From: Clostridiales bacterium
GTDB lineage: Bacteria; Bacillota; Clostridia; Christensenellales; Borkfalkiaceae
Assembly: GCA_015069565.1 (NCBI GenBank)
Contig: SVIJ01000007.1
Span: 1 to 42,963 of the forward strand
DNA length: 42,963 nucleotides
Direction: 5' to 3'
The notes beneath the pieces were generated by a model. The model was not told where the DNA came from, searched no databases, and worked only from the letters and a program-made list of their open reading frames with translations. The position numbers and the translations under genes were made by a program. Below are positions 16,061 through 24,182 of this stretch, one piece after another. Each line of letters opens with the position of its first letter. Positions within the stretch are counted from its first letter, which is position 1.

Positions 16061-17206
16061 TTAGCCGTTTTTTGGCGGTTTTCCAAAGTAGGAATACAGT
16101 CCGCAGAGAAGGTTTGCGTTGGAAAGCTTTTTCTTCTTGTCTGCGTTTTTGCCAAACCAACGCTCAAACTCGGGCAGGGAAGTCAAAATGTAGGCGTTCC
16201 AGTCGGGCAAGGCGCGATACGCCTTTGCAAAATCCCGCATCAGCCCCTGTACTTCCTTGGTGTCTGAAAGCCGCTCACCGTACGGGGGATTGCATACCAA
16301 AATCCCATAAGGGATTTCGCAAGAAAACTTTCTTGCGTCGGCAACTGAAAAACGAATGGCGCTTTCAACACCTGCTTTCTTAGCGTGCGTGCGTGCAATT
16401 TCCACGTTTTTTGCGCTGATATCACTTGCAAAAATGCAAACCTTGCGATCCCTGCGCTCGCCGTCCTTCCCTTCTTCGCGCGCTCTTTCCATATGTGTTT
16501 TCGGTACGAACGACCAACGCTCGAAATCAAAGCTACGGTTGAGCCCAGGCGCAATATTCCAAGCCTTCATAGCCCCTTCAATCGGGAACGTGCCACTGCC
16601 GCAGAAGGGGTCGGCAAGCGGTTTTTCGCTGTCACGTTCGGGGTTGTAGAAGGTGTTGTCCAAAATGCACGCCGCAAGCGTTTCCTTCAAGGGCGCGGCA
16701 ACCGAGAGCGTGCGATAGCCGCGCTTGTGCAAGCCGTCGCCCGTGGTGTCGATGGTGACGGTCACTTCATCGCGGTAGATGGAAAAACCAACCACCGTCC
16801 TTGCGCCGCTTTCCGTAAAGGTTTTTCTACCCGTCTTTTTCCTATCGGCAAGCCGAGAGATGATTGCCTTTTTCGCCACGCCACCGCAAGCCTTGATTGC
16901 GCCGAGCGTCGATTGAAAGCACTTCCCATCCATTAGGATTTGGCTATCCATTTCGAGATAGTTTTCCCAGTTCACCGCGTACATGCCCCCATATAATTCG
17001 TCGAAGGTGGTGGCTTTGAACTGCGCGAGCTTGACGAGCACTCGTTCGCCGCCGCGAAGGAGTACGTTCAGTCGCGCGACGTCCTGCCAGTCGCCGTCGA
17101 CGCTGATTCTGCCATTGTCGGCAGGGCACTTCTCGTAGCCGAGCTTATTCAGTTGTCTTTTTACCGTTTGTTCTAAGCCCGCGGCAACGGGAATTAAAAG
17201 TTCCAT
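16061..17206 (-). CDS. THUMP-domain class I SAM-dependent rRNA methyltransferase
   Basis: 381 residues from ATG 17206. An N-terminal THUMP RNA-binding region (about 1-155) is followed by a Rossmann methyltransferase domain with 'ADPFCGSGTFPIEGAM' (SAM motif I), 'ASDIS' and the amino-methylase tetrad NPPY in 'CNPPYGERL'. It resembles the RlmL/YpsC group that makes N2-methylguanine in 23S rRNA. The frame is open further upstream, but that part contains the promoter: TATAAT ends 6 nt before ATG, so the mRNA is probably leaderless. It is divergent from queH, with 85 bp between the starts. Confidence 0.9.
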   Translation of the reverse strand: MELLIPVAAGLEQTVKRQLNKLGYEKCPADNGRISVDGDWQDVARLNVLLRGGERVLVKLAQFKATTFDELYGGMYAVNWENYLEMDSQILMDGKCFQSTLGAIKACGGVAKKAIISRLADRKKTGRKTFTESGARTVVGFSIYRDEVTVTIDTTGDGLHKRGYRTLSVAAPLKETLAACILDNTFYNPERDSEKPLADPFCGSGTFPIEGAMKAWNIAPGLNRSFDFERWSFVPKTHMERAREEGKDGERRDRKVCIFASDISAKNVEIARTHAKKAGVESAIRFSVADARKFSCEIPYGILVCNPPYGERLSDTKEVQGLMRDFAKAYRALPDWNAYILTSLPEFERWFGKNADKKKKLSNANLLCGLYSYFGKPPKNG

Positions 17207-17212
17207 ATTCCT

Positions 17213-17241
17213 ATTATACCGCAAACGAAACCTTTCGTCAA
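17213..17241 (-). promoter_or_regulatory. Promoter of the methyltransferase gene, leaderless
   Basis: Minus strand TTGACG (17241-17236), 17-bp spacer, TATAAT (17218-17213). Only 6 nt separate the -10 from the ATG at 17206. Confidence 0.8.
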
Positions 17242-17256
17242 GCGCCGAGAAATACA

Positions 17257-17285
17257 TTGACAAACGATTTTTCGAGTGTTATAAT
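17257..17285 (+). promoter_or_regulatory. Consensus promoter of queH, leaderless
   Basis: TTGACA (17257-17262), 17-bp spacer, TATAAT (17280-17285). ATG is at 17292, 6 nt after the -10. It is divergent from the promoter at 17213-17241, the two -35 boxes being 15 bp apart. Confidence 0.85.
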
Positions 17286-17291
17286 ATCCGT

Positions 17292-17903
17292 ATGAACAAG
17301 GTGAACTACGACAAAAAAATGCAGGCGCAAATCAAAGATTTGCCAAAGGGGACGAAGCTGCTATTGCATAGCTGCTGTGCGCCCTGTTCTTCGGCGTGCT
17401 TGGAGCGGCTGCACGATTTTTTCTCGGTGTGCGTATTCTATTATAACCCGAACATAGACGAGCGGGAAGAATACGAAAAACGCAAAGCCGAGCAAATCCG
17501 TCTGCTTAGTGAAACGGGCTGGGCGGAGTTCGTAGATTGCGACCACGACGCAAAAGCGTTTGCCGAGATGGCAAAGGGCTTGGAAAACGAGCCCGAACGC
17601 GGCGCGCGTTGCTATCGCTGTTATGCGCTCCGCATGGAAAAGACGGCGCAAAAAGCAAAGGAGCTTGGCATTGCGTATTTTGCCACGACGCTCACCCTTT
17701 CCCCCTTAAAAAACGTCGAGTGGCTCAACCAAATCGGCGAAGAAGTGGGGGGCAGGTACGGGTTGACGTACTTATACAGCGATTTCAAAAAGCAGGGCGG
17801 ATACTTGCGCTCTATCGAGCTTTCGAAGGAATACGGATTATATAGACAGGATTTTTGCGGGTGCAAGTATTCCCGCAGGGGAAAGGACAATGACGGCAAG
17901 TGA
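17292..17903 (+). CDS. queH: Epoxyqueuosine reductase QueH
   Basis: 203 residues. QueH reduces epoxyqueuosine to queuosine in tRNA (the non-homologous replacement of QueG). Signatures are the N-terminal 'LLLHSCCAPCSSACLERL' with paired cysteines, 'FYYNPNI', 'ARCYRCYALRMEKTA', 'TTLTLSPLKN' and the C-terminal 'YRQDFCGCKYS' cysteines for the iron-sulfur cluster. There is no ribosome binding site; the promoter ends 6 nt before ATG (leaderless). It overlaps the following TRIC gene by 14 bp, so the downstream genes probably share its transcript. Confidence 0.95.
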   Translation: MNKVNYDKKMQAQIKDLPKGTKLLLHSCCAPCSSACLERLHDFFSVCVFYYNPNIDEREEYEKRKAEQIRLLSETGWAEFVDCDHDAKAFAEMAKGLENEPERGARCYRCYALRMEKTAQKAKELGIAYFATTLTLSPLKNVEWLNQIGEEVGGRYGLTYLYSDFKKQGGYLRSIELSKEYGLYRQDFCGCKYSRRGKDNDGK

Positions 17904-18543
17904 GATTATTCTTTTAGTACTGGAAATCATCGGTACGGTGGCGTTCGCCGTTTCGGGCGCGTTCGTGGCAATCAAGGCGAAACTGGACGTTTTCGGCGTT
18001 GTTTTCGTCGGTTGTGTGACGGCGGTCGGCGGCGGGATCACGCGCGATCTTTTGATCGGGCAAACGCCCCCTGCAATCTTTGGCAATCTCTATATTTTGC
18101 TCATCGCGGCGGTGACTTCCGTCGGCGTGTTCGTCGTTGCGCATCTCACCCACCGCAGGTTTGTGGTCGGATATGAAAAGTTCGAGCCCACGCAAAACGT
18201 CTTTGACGCCTTCGGGCTTGCGGCGTTCACCGTTATGGGTACGGAAATTGCCTTCATTCACGGGCTTTCGGATAACGCGTTTTTGGCGATCCTTTTGGGG
18301 ATGCTGACGGGGGTTGGCGGCGGCGTGTTCCGCGACGTGCTGATTTCCACTACGCCGTACATATTCAAAAAGCACATCTACGCGCTTGCGTCGATTGCAG
18401 GCGCGGTGGTGTATTACCTGTTGCGAGTGTTTGTAGACGGTACGCTGGTGGCGTCCCTTGTGGCAATGGCGGTTGTGGTTGTATTAAGACTGCTTGCGGC
18501 GAAGTACCGTTGGAGCTTGCCGAAGGTCAATTTGGAAGAATGA
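17890..18543 (+). CDS. TRIC/UPF0126 family cation channel membrane protein
   Basis: 217 residues with seven hydrophobic segments. Two repeats carry the family glycine-rich motifs 'GCVTAVGGGITRDLLIG' (about 37-53) and 'GMLTGVGGGVFRDVL' (about 137-151). Bacterial UPF0126 proteins are homotrimeric monovalent cation channels related to TRIC. It overlaps queH by 14 bp, with an in-gene AGGGGAAAGGACA upstream of ATG as ribosome binding site. Confidence 0.92.
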   Translation: MTASEIILLVLEIIGTVAFAVSGAFVAIKAKLDVFGVVFVGCVTAVGGGITRDLLIGQTPPAIFGNLYILLIAAVTSVGVFVVAHLTHRRFVVGYEKFEPTQNVFDAFGLAAFTVMGTEIAFIHGLSDNAFLAILLGMLTGVGGGVFRDVLISTTPYIFKKHIYALASIAGAVVYYLLRVFVDGTLVASLVAMAVVVVLRLLAAKYRWSLPKVNLEE

Positions 18544-18557
18544 TAGGGGCAGGTACG
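18544..18557 (+). repeat. GGGGCAGGTACG motif copy before a start codon
   Basis: TAGGGGCAGGTACG lies directly after the TGA of the TRIC gene and 2 nt before the PHP ATG. Its AGGT may serve as ribosome binding site. The same core recurs at 12670, 17747, 19724, 25836, 28809 and 30711, always on the plus strand. Confidence 0.6.
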
Positions 18558-18559
18558 CG

Positions 18560-19267
18560 ATGAACGGTTATCCATACAAATATGAAATGCACCTGCACAC
18601 CTGTCCTTGTAGCGGCGGCGGTGACGACGTAGAAAAGCATATAGATACGCTGATGGAAAAAGGCTTTTCGGGAATGGTGATTACCAACCACTTTTTCCGT
18701 GGGGATACGCGGATAGACAGGGAATTGCCTTGGGAAGCGTTTGTTGCCGAGTACGAAAAGGATTTCGAGCGCGCAAAGGCGTATGCAAAGGACAAGGATT
18801 TCGACGTATTGTTTGGGATAGAAGAGCATATTTCAGACGGCAACGAAGTGCTCGTCTATGGAATCACGCCTGCGTTTTTGGCGGCGCATCCCGAACTGAA
18901 AACGGTGGGCTTGCGCGAATACGCTCAGCTTGTACACGCGGCGGGCGGACTTGTGTATCAATCGCATCCATTCCGCGAGCGGTGGTATATCGCCCACCCG
19001 TTGCCCTTTGACGACGTGGAAATTTTGGACGGTGTGGAAGGCTACAACGCCGCAAACGAGCCCCGCCAAAACGAGCAGGCGCTCGCCTTTGCTTCCGAGA
19101 AGGGCTTGAAGGTGATTGCAGGCTCGGATGCGCACGGATATACCACTTCGGGCAGGGCAGGTATTCGTTCAAGCGTTCGTATTCGGGACAATCAAACGCT
19201 TGTAAGAGTTCTTGGTGAAGAGAAATACAGGGTGTATAAAGGAGAACAAGATGTCGATTGTATGTAA
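18560..19267 (+). CDS. PHP-domain phosphoesterase (histidinol-phosphatase-like)
   Basis: 235 residues. The metal-binding PHP motifs are H11-x-H13 in 'MHLHTCPCSG', H44 in 'TNHF', E89-H90 in 'IEEH', H136 in 'QSHPF' and D190-x-H192 in 'GSDAH'. It probably hydrolyses a phosphate ester or nucleotide; there is no histidine-biosynthesis context, so a HisK role is doubtful. The start at 18560 follows the GGGGCAGGTACG motif; earlier in-frame sequence overlaps the TRIC gene. Its end overlaps lysC by 17 bp. It is distantly similar to the second PHP gene at 24183. Confidence 0.88.
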   Translation: MNGYPYKYEMHLHTCPCSGGGDDVEKHIDTLMEKGFSGMVITNHFFRGDTRIDRELPWEAFVAEYEKDFERAKAYAKDKDFDVLFGIEEHISDGNEVLVYGITPAFLAAHPELKTVGLREYAQLVHAAGGLVYQSHPFRERWYIAHPLPFDDVEILDGVEGYNAANEPRQNEQALAFASEKGLKVIAGSDAHGYTTSGRAGIRSSVRIRDNQTLVRVLGEEKYRVYKGEQDVDCM

Positions 19268-20561
19268 GTTTGGCGGCACGTCGCTGGCGAGCGCGGAGAG
19301 CGTGCGCCGCGTTGGGGAAATCGTTAAAGCGGACGCTCGCCGCAGGTTTGTGGTGGCGAGCGCGCCTGGAAAAAAGAATAAGACGGATAGAAAGGTGACC
19401 GATTTGCTCATCGGCTGCTATGCAAACTCCGACAACGAAGACGCGTTCAACGAGTGCTTTGAAGGGGTAAAAGCGGCTTTTCGTGGGGTTGCGGCGCTTG
19501 TGCCGTCCTTCCCGATTGAAGACGAGCTGTACGGCTTGTATAACGAAATCCGCTATTCGTTCACGAGCGAAGACTACGTTGTTTCTCGTGGGGAATATTT
19601 GAGCGCAAAGCTGCTTGCGGCGTACCTTGGCTATGAGTTTTTGGACGCGACAAGGTTTATCCGTTTTATGGATGGTGAGCTGGATCTTGCGGCGACGATG
19701 GAGCAGGCAAAAAGCATAAACGCTGGGGGCAGGTACGTGATCCCTGGCTTTTACGGGGTGGATGAAAAGGGCTACGTCAAGACGTTTAGCCGCGGCGGAA
19801 GCGATATCACGGGCAGCGTGGTGGCGCGTGTGTTTGGCTGTGAGCTGTACGAAAACTGGACGGACGTGGACGGCATCTACGTTGCCGATCCGAGAGTGAT
19901 TTCTCGGGCGAAAAAGGTGGAGCAGGTTTCCTATCGCGAACTGCGCGAAATGTCGTATATGGGGGCGTCGGTGCTCCATTCGGAAACGCTGTTGCCCCTT
20001 TTGGACGCGCCCATTCCCATTCACTTGAAGAACACCTTCGAGCCTGAAAAATCGGGTACGCAAATCGTCAAAAAGCGGACGAGAGTGGAAGATGAAGAAG
20101 TGATTGCGTGCATTACGGGCAAGAACGATCATACCTGTATCCAAATTTCAAAAATGATGCTGGATAAACAGCTCGGGTTTGTGAAAAAGGTGACTTCGGT
20201 ATTCGAAGAATACCGCATCAATATTGCGCACACCCATTCGGGACTGGATAACTTGTGTTTTTTCGTCGAGCGTTCGGAGTATAAAACGATTGATTTCGAC
20301 GGGTTTTTGGCGGTCTTAAAGGAGCGCGTGGACGCGGACAAAATCAAGGGCTATGAAGACTTGGCGTTGCTTGCCGTAATCGGGCATAACCTTTCGGAAA
20401 AGGTGGGGATTTTGGCAACGGTGTTCAATGCCTTGTCTAAGCACGATATCGGGGTGCGGACGGTGTACCAAAGCCCGAGCGAGTGCAATATCATCATCGG
20501 CATTGACGATAAGGAGCTGATGAAGGCGATTCAAATCGTGTATGCGGAGCTGGTGGGGTAA
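19251..20561 (+). CDS. lysC: Aspartate kinase
   Basis: 436 residues, starting at ATG 19251 with AAAGGAG. It phosphorylates aspartate, the entry to lysine, threonine and methionine. Signatures are 'VCKFGGTSLAS' (about 3-13), 'SRGEYLSAKLLA', 'SRGGSDITGS', 'YENWTDVDGIYVADPR' and tandem C-terminal ACT regulatory domains (about 300-436), implying feedback control by an amino acid. It overlaps the PHP gene by 17 bp and is the last gene of the queH-TRIC-PHP-lysC run; no other diaminopimelate genes are nearby. Confidence 0.96.
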   Translation: MSIVCKFGGTSLASAESVRRVGEIVKADARRRFVVASAPGKKNKTDRKVTDLLIGCYANSDNEDAFNECFEGVKAAFRGVAALVPSFPIEDELYGLYNEIRYSFTSEDYVVSRGEYLSAKLLAAYLGYEFLDATRFIRFMDGELDLAATMEQAKSINAGGRYVIPGFYGVDEKGYVKTFSRGGSDITGSVVARVFGCELYENWTDVDGIYVADPRVISRAKKVEQVSYRELREMSYMGASVLHSETLLPLLDAPIPIHLKNTFEPEKSGTQIVKKRTRVEDEEVIACITGKNDHTCIQISKMMLDKQLGFVKKVTSVFEEYRINIAHTHSGLDNLCFFVERSEYKTIDFDGFLAVLKERVDADKIKGYEDLALLAVIGHNLSEKVGILATVFNALSKHDIGVRTVYQSPSECNIIIGIDDKELMKAIQIVYAELVG

Positions 20562-20586
20562 GGCTTGCTTTCTTTGAAAGCAATGA

Positions 20587-20690
20587 GCGATATTTGTCCT
20601 TGCGGACAAGCGAGATTACGCCTACGGCGTAGCGATATTATGCCGATGGCATAGCGAGATGTTTGCCTATGGCAAACGAGAGAAGACGTA
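20587..20690 (+). repeat. Modular hairpin array, GCGATAT linker class (copy 1)
   Basis: Linkers GCGATAT/GCGAGAT alternate with perfect short hairpins: TTGTCC/GGACAA, TACGCC/GGCGTA, TATGCC/GGCATA and GTTTGCC/GGCAAAC, each with a 3-4-nt loop. It lies in the 3' region of lysC and leads into the terminator. The same module order occurs at 38073-38178. Confidence 0.9.
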
Positions 20691-20719
20691 GGGCGGGGGC
20701 TTGCTCCCGCCTTTTTTTA
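20691..20719 (+). terminator. Terminator formed by a 24-bp G/C-rich repeat
   Basis: GGCGGGG/TCCCGCC stem with a GCTTGC loop followed by seven T. The stem is part of a 24-bp sequence (20688-20711) repeated exactly at 38033-38056 and 39451-39474, where no T-run follows. Confidence 0.75.
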
Positions 20720-20736
20720 TTTTTCCAAAATAAAAC

Positions 20737-20765
20737 TTGACGAATAGGGAAAAATGTGCTACACT
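20737..20765 (+). promoter_or_regulatory. Promoter of the lipoprotein gene
   Basis: TTGACG (20737-20742), 17-bp spacer, TACACT (20760-20765). Confidence 0.7.
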
Positions 20766-20813
20766 AAAAACGTATGTGCAAATTCTTTTCGTTCGAAAAG
20801 AAAGGGGGAAAGA

Positions 20814-21302
20814 ATGAAAAAAATTTTAGCGCTGGCATTATCGTTCTTATGCGTTGTTGTTGGAATGTGTTTTGTGGGTTGCGGAAAAATTGAGCATAAC
20901 GCCGTGATTATTGCCGATGAAGCGACGTACAGAACGGAATGGCTGGACAGCAATTACGTATACGGCGCATATATCGAAGGAGCGGGATATGATGAAGACT
21001 CCCCCGAAAGCCGCACCTATATCATAAAAAATCAAGAAGAGCTAGATGAAATTTTTTCGGAGTTTCCACAAACGGACTTTGAAAAAGAAATGGTTGTGGT
21101 GTATTGTTATAGGACGATTTACGTAAGGAAACAGGTACTGGAAAAGGTGGTTTTCGACGGGAACGTTTTGAAGATAGAGTTTAACGTGGTCAGGGGAAAA
21201 ATCGGTCACGCAGACGCGGCGGCTCCGCATAGGCGAACGCTGGCTGTGAAACTGGATAAACTGGATATTACGGAAGCAAAAATTCAGTATAAAGGTCAAT
21301 AA
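20814..21302 (+). CDS. Putative lipoprotein of unknown function
   Basis: 162 residues. The signal peptide begins MKK, has a hydrophobic core (LALALSFLCVVVGMCF), then the lipobox 'FVGC' with the lipidated Cys at about 22. The ATG at 20814 has AAAGGGGGAAAG upstream; an earlier ATG would add a non-signal extension. The mature domain (about 25-162) has mixed beta strands with 'SRTYIIKNQEELDEIFSEFPQTDFEKEMVVVY', a pattern seen in small extracellular proteins of unknown role. It stands before trkA (25-nt gap) and may be co-transcribed. Confidence 0.8.
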   Translation: MKKILALALSFLCVVVGMCFVGCGKIEHNAVIIADEATYRTEWLDSNYVYGAYIEGAGYDEDSPESRTYIIKNQEELDEIFSEFPQTDFEKEMVVVYCYRTIYVRKQVLEKVVFDGNVLKIEFNVVRGKIGHADAAAPHRRTLAVKLDKLDITEAKIQYKGQ

Positions 21303-21327
21303 AACAGATTGTTCATCAGGAGTTAAC

Positions 21328-22683
21328 ATGAAGATTATTATCGTGGGCTGTGGGCGAGTGGGGTACTCGCTGGCAGGAAAACTCAATGCCGACGGCAATA
21401 ACGTGACCGTCGTCGATACTTCCGCAGAGAAAATTGCGGACGTGATGGGGCAGTTCGATATTATGGGGGTTGTCGGCAACGGCGCGACCCTTTCCGTCTT
21501 GAAGGATGCTGGCATCGACGACGCCGAGCTCTTTATCGCCGTCACCAACTCGGACGAGCTCAACCTGCTCTGCTGTATGATTGCAAAAAAGGAAGGGAAC
21601 TGTGAAACGGTTGCTCGTATCAAGTCCCCCGAATACAGCAAGGAAGCGGAATATTTGCAAAAACAGCTGGGGCTTGCTATGGTTATCAACCCCGAGTACG
21701 AAGCCGCAAAGGAAATCGCGCGTGTGTTGCGCTTCCCTTCCGCCATGCGGATAGAGCCCTTTGGCAAGGGCAGGGTGGAGCTGCTTTCCTTCCGACTTTC
21801 CGCAGACAACCTGCTCGTTGGGCAATCGGTACGCGAAGTGATGGGCAAGCTCCGCGCGAACGTACAGCTTGCCACCGTAGAGCGCGGCGACGACGTATAT
21901 ATCGTCAACGGTGACACCGTCTTTGCGGAAAAGGACGTTTTGACCGTCGTTTCCACCCCCAAGGACGCGGTGGACTTCTTAAACAAAATCCATCAAAAGG
22001 ATTTTTCCGTCAAGGACGCGATGATTGTCGGCGGCGGCATTATCACCCATTACCTGTGCGAGATTTTGGAACGCTCGGGCATCGCCTTGAAGGTGATTGA
22101 AAAGGACTACGACGAGTGCGAAGAGCTGGCTTCCGACTGGACGAAGGTGACCGTTATCAACGGCAATCCGAGCGATCACGCGCTCTTGAAGGAACAGGGC
22201 ATCGAGCGCGCGGACGCGTTCGTTGCGCTTGCAGGCTTGGACGAAGAAAATATTTTGCTTTCCCTGTTCGCCAAGGAATGGGGGGTGAAAAAGCTCGTCA
22301 CCAAAATCAACCGCATCGACTACGACGGCGTTTTGACGAAGCTGGATTTGGATACGGTCGTTTGCCCGAAGAACTTGACGGCGGATATGATTTTGCGCCA
22401 CGTGCGCTCGGCAAAGAGCGCCAAGGACGGCAACATGGAAAACCTGTACAACGTCGTGCAGGATAAGGTGGAAGCGGTGGAGTTCATCGTCAAGGAAGGC
22501 TCGCGGCTCATAGGCAAGCCGCTAAGTGAGCTTCCCTTCAAGCAAAACGTGCTCGTTGCGTCCATTGTTCGCAACGGTACGGTAATTTTGCCCCGTGGTA
22601 ATGATAGCATTTTAGCGGGGGATTCGGTGATCCTTGTCACCAAGGACGTCGCGGTGGTAGAGCTTGCCGACGTGCTCGCGTAA
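21328..22683 (+). CDS. trkA: Trk potassium uptake regulatory subunit TrkA
   Basis: 451 residues. Two RCK units are present: an N-terminal Rossmann domain with 'IIIVGCGRVGYSLAGKL' (about 2-18) and a second with 'AMIVGGGIITHYLCEIL' (about 232-248), each followed by a TrkA_C domain. TrkA binds NAD(H) or nucleotides on the cytosolic face and gates the TrkH channel. AGGAG is upstream of ATG. trkH follows 36 nt after its stop. Confidence 0.96.
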   Translation: MKIIIVGCGRVGYSLAGKLNADGNNVTVVDTSAEKIADVMGQFDIMGVVGNGATLSVLKDAGIDDAELFIAVTNSDELNLLCCMIAKKEGNCETVARIKSPEYSKEAEYLQKQLGLAMVINPEYEAAKEIARVLRFPSAMRIEPFGKGRVELLSFRLSADNLLVGQSVREVMGKLRANVQLATVERGDDVYIVNGDTVFAEKDVLTVVSTPKDAVDFLNKIHQKDFSVKDAMIVGGGIITHYLCEILERSGIALKVIEKDYDECEELASDWTKVTVINGNPSDHALLKEQGIERADAFVALAGLDEENILLSLFAKEWGVKKLVTKINRIDYDGVLTKLDLDTVVCPKNLTADMILRHVRSAKSAKDGNMENLYNVVQDKVEAVEFIVKEGSRLIGKPLSELPFKQNVLVASIVRNGTVILPRGNDSILAGDSVILVTKDVAVVELADVLA

Positions 22684-22719
22684 TAGGCGAAAAACAGACG
22701 ATAGAAATAGGTTAGACGT

Positions 22720-24180
22720 ATGAACTTTTCGATGATTCGTAAAACGTTGGGCTCGCTGCTCATCTTTGAAGCGATCTTCTTTCTCGTGCCGTCAGTGACG
22801 GCGGTTTGCTACCGAGAATGGGAAGAACTGCTCGTCTTTTTGGCGTGTGCAGGGATTTGCTTCGGGCTGGGCGGACTGTGCGCCTTAAAAAAACCGAAGG
22901 ATCCGCATATGTATGCAAAGGAAGGCTTTGCCATCGTTGCGCTCTCTTGGATTGTGATGAGCTTGTTCGGTGCGCTGCCCCTTTGCTTGACGGGTACGGC
23001 AAGCTATATCGACGCGCTTTTTGAAACGGCGTCGGGCTTCACGACCACGGGCGCAAGCATCTTTACGGGTGCAGAAATCGACCAAATGTCAAAATCCCTT
23101 TTGATGTGGCGTAGCTTCACCCACTGGGTGGGCGGCATGGGGGTGCTGGTGTTCATCATCGCGTTCCTGCCCCTGTCGGGTGCGCAAAATATGCACATGA
23201 TGAAGGCGGAGAGCCCTGGGCCCGTTGTATCCAAGCTCGTGCCGAAGGTGCGCCAAACGGCGTTTATTCTCTACGCTATCTACGCCGTGATGACGGTGAT
23301 AGAGTTTATTATCCTGCTCGTGGGCGGAATGCCTGTTTTTGAAGCAATTACGACGTCCTTTGCTACGGCAGGAACGGGTGGATTTTCCGTAACGTCCAAC
23401 GGCATGAACTACGCGCCCCATTTGCAGGTAATTGTCGCGGTGTTTATGTTGCTCTTTTCCGTGAATTTTAACTCTTACTACCTGCTTTTGCGCAGACGCC
23501 CCAAGGAAGCGTTTACGTCCGAAGTGCGGACGTTTCTTCTCATCGTCTTTTCGGCGGTCGCGCTGATTACCCTGAACGTCTATTTCGCTGGCGATATGGG
23601 CTATACCTTCGGGGAAACCCTGCGCCACGCCTTCTTTGCCGTTTCGTCCATCATCTCGACAACGGGCTTTGCGACGGTCGATTTCTCTTATTGGCCGATA
23701 TTCTCGACGCTTATTTTGGTGACGGTGATGTTCATCGGCGCGTGCGCGGGCAGTACGGGCGGCGGTATAAAGGTCAGTCGATGTATCATCCTTTCCAAGG
23801 GTGGTATGCACGAAGTGGGGCGGCTCATTCACCCCAAGCAGGTGAAGAAGATTGTCGTTGACGGAAAAATGGTCGATCACGAAACCGTTCGCTCGGTGAA
23901 CGCGTACCTGGTAGCCTATATTTTGATTTTCTTGGTGTCTTTGCTCATCATTTCCTTCGATCCGATGATTGCAAACGGCGACCTTATGACAGCCTTTACT
24001 TCCGTTGCCGCAACAATCAACAACATCGGCCCTGGCGTGGGGGCGGTGATTGGCCCTGCTGGAAACTTCGGTGATTTCACCATTCTTTCTAAGCTTGTCT
24101 ATATTTTTGATATGATCGCAGGCAGACTGGAAATTTTCCCGATGCTCGTCTTGTTCTCGCCGCGCACTTGGAGGAAGTAA
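22720..24180 (+). CDS. trkH: Trk potassium uptake membrane subunit TrkH
   Basis: 486 residues with about ten membrane segments. Four selectivity-filter loops can be seen: 'ASGFTTTGAS' (about 103-112), 'TAGTGGFSV', 'ISTTGFATV' and 'NNIGPGVGAV'. It forms the K+ pore controlled by TrkA. The ribosome binding site is weak (ATAGGT). A PHP gene follows 2 nt after its stop, with GGAGG of that gene inside the 3' end of trkH. Confidence 0.95.
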   Translation: MNFSMIRKTLGSLLIFEAIFFLVPSVTAVCYREWEELLVFLACAGICFGLGGLCALKKPKDPHMYAKEGFAIVALSWIVMSLFGALPLCLTGTASYIDALFETASGFTTTGASIFTGAEIDQMSKSLLMWRSFTHWVGGMGVLVFIIAFLPLSGAQNMHMMKAESPGPVVSKLVPKVRQTAFILYAIYAVMTVIEFIILLVGGMPVFEAITTSFATAGTGGFSVTSNGMNYAPHLQVIVAVFMLLFSVNFNSYYLLLRRRPKEAFTSEVRTFLLIVFSAVALITLNVYFAGDMGYTFGETLRHAFFAVSSIISTTGFATVDFSYWPIFSTLILVTVMFIGACAGSTGGGIKVSRCIILSKGGMHEVGRLIHPKQVKKIVVDGKMVDHETVRSVNAYLVAYILIFLVSLLIISFDPMIANGDLMTAFTSVAATINNIGPGVGAVIGPAGNFGDFTILSKLVYIFDMIAGRLEIFPMLVLFSPRTWRK

Positions 24181-24182
24181 GT

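Noticed and set aside
18864..20144. Minus-strand open frame of 426 codons opposite the PHP gene and lysC
   Set aside because: Both plus-strand genes are well supported; this is antisense shadow.
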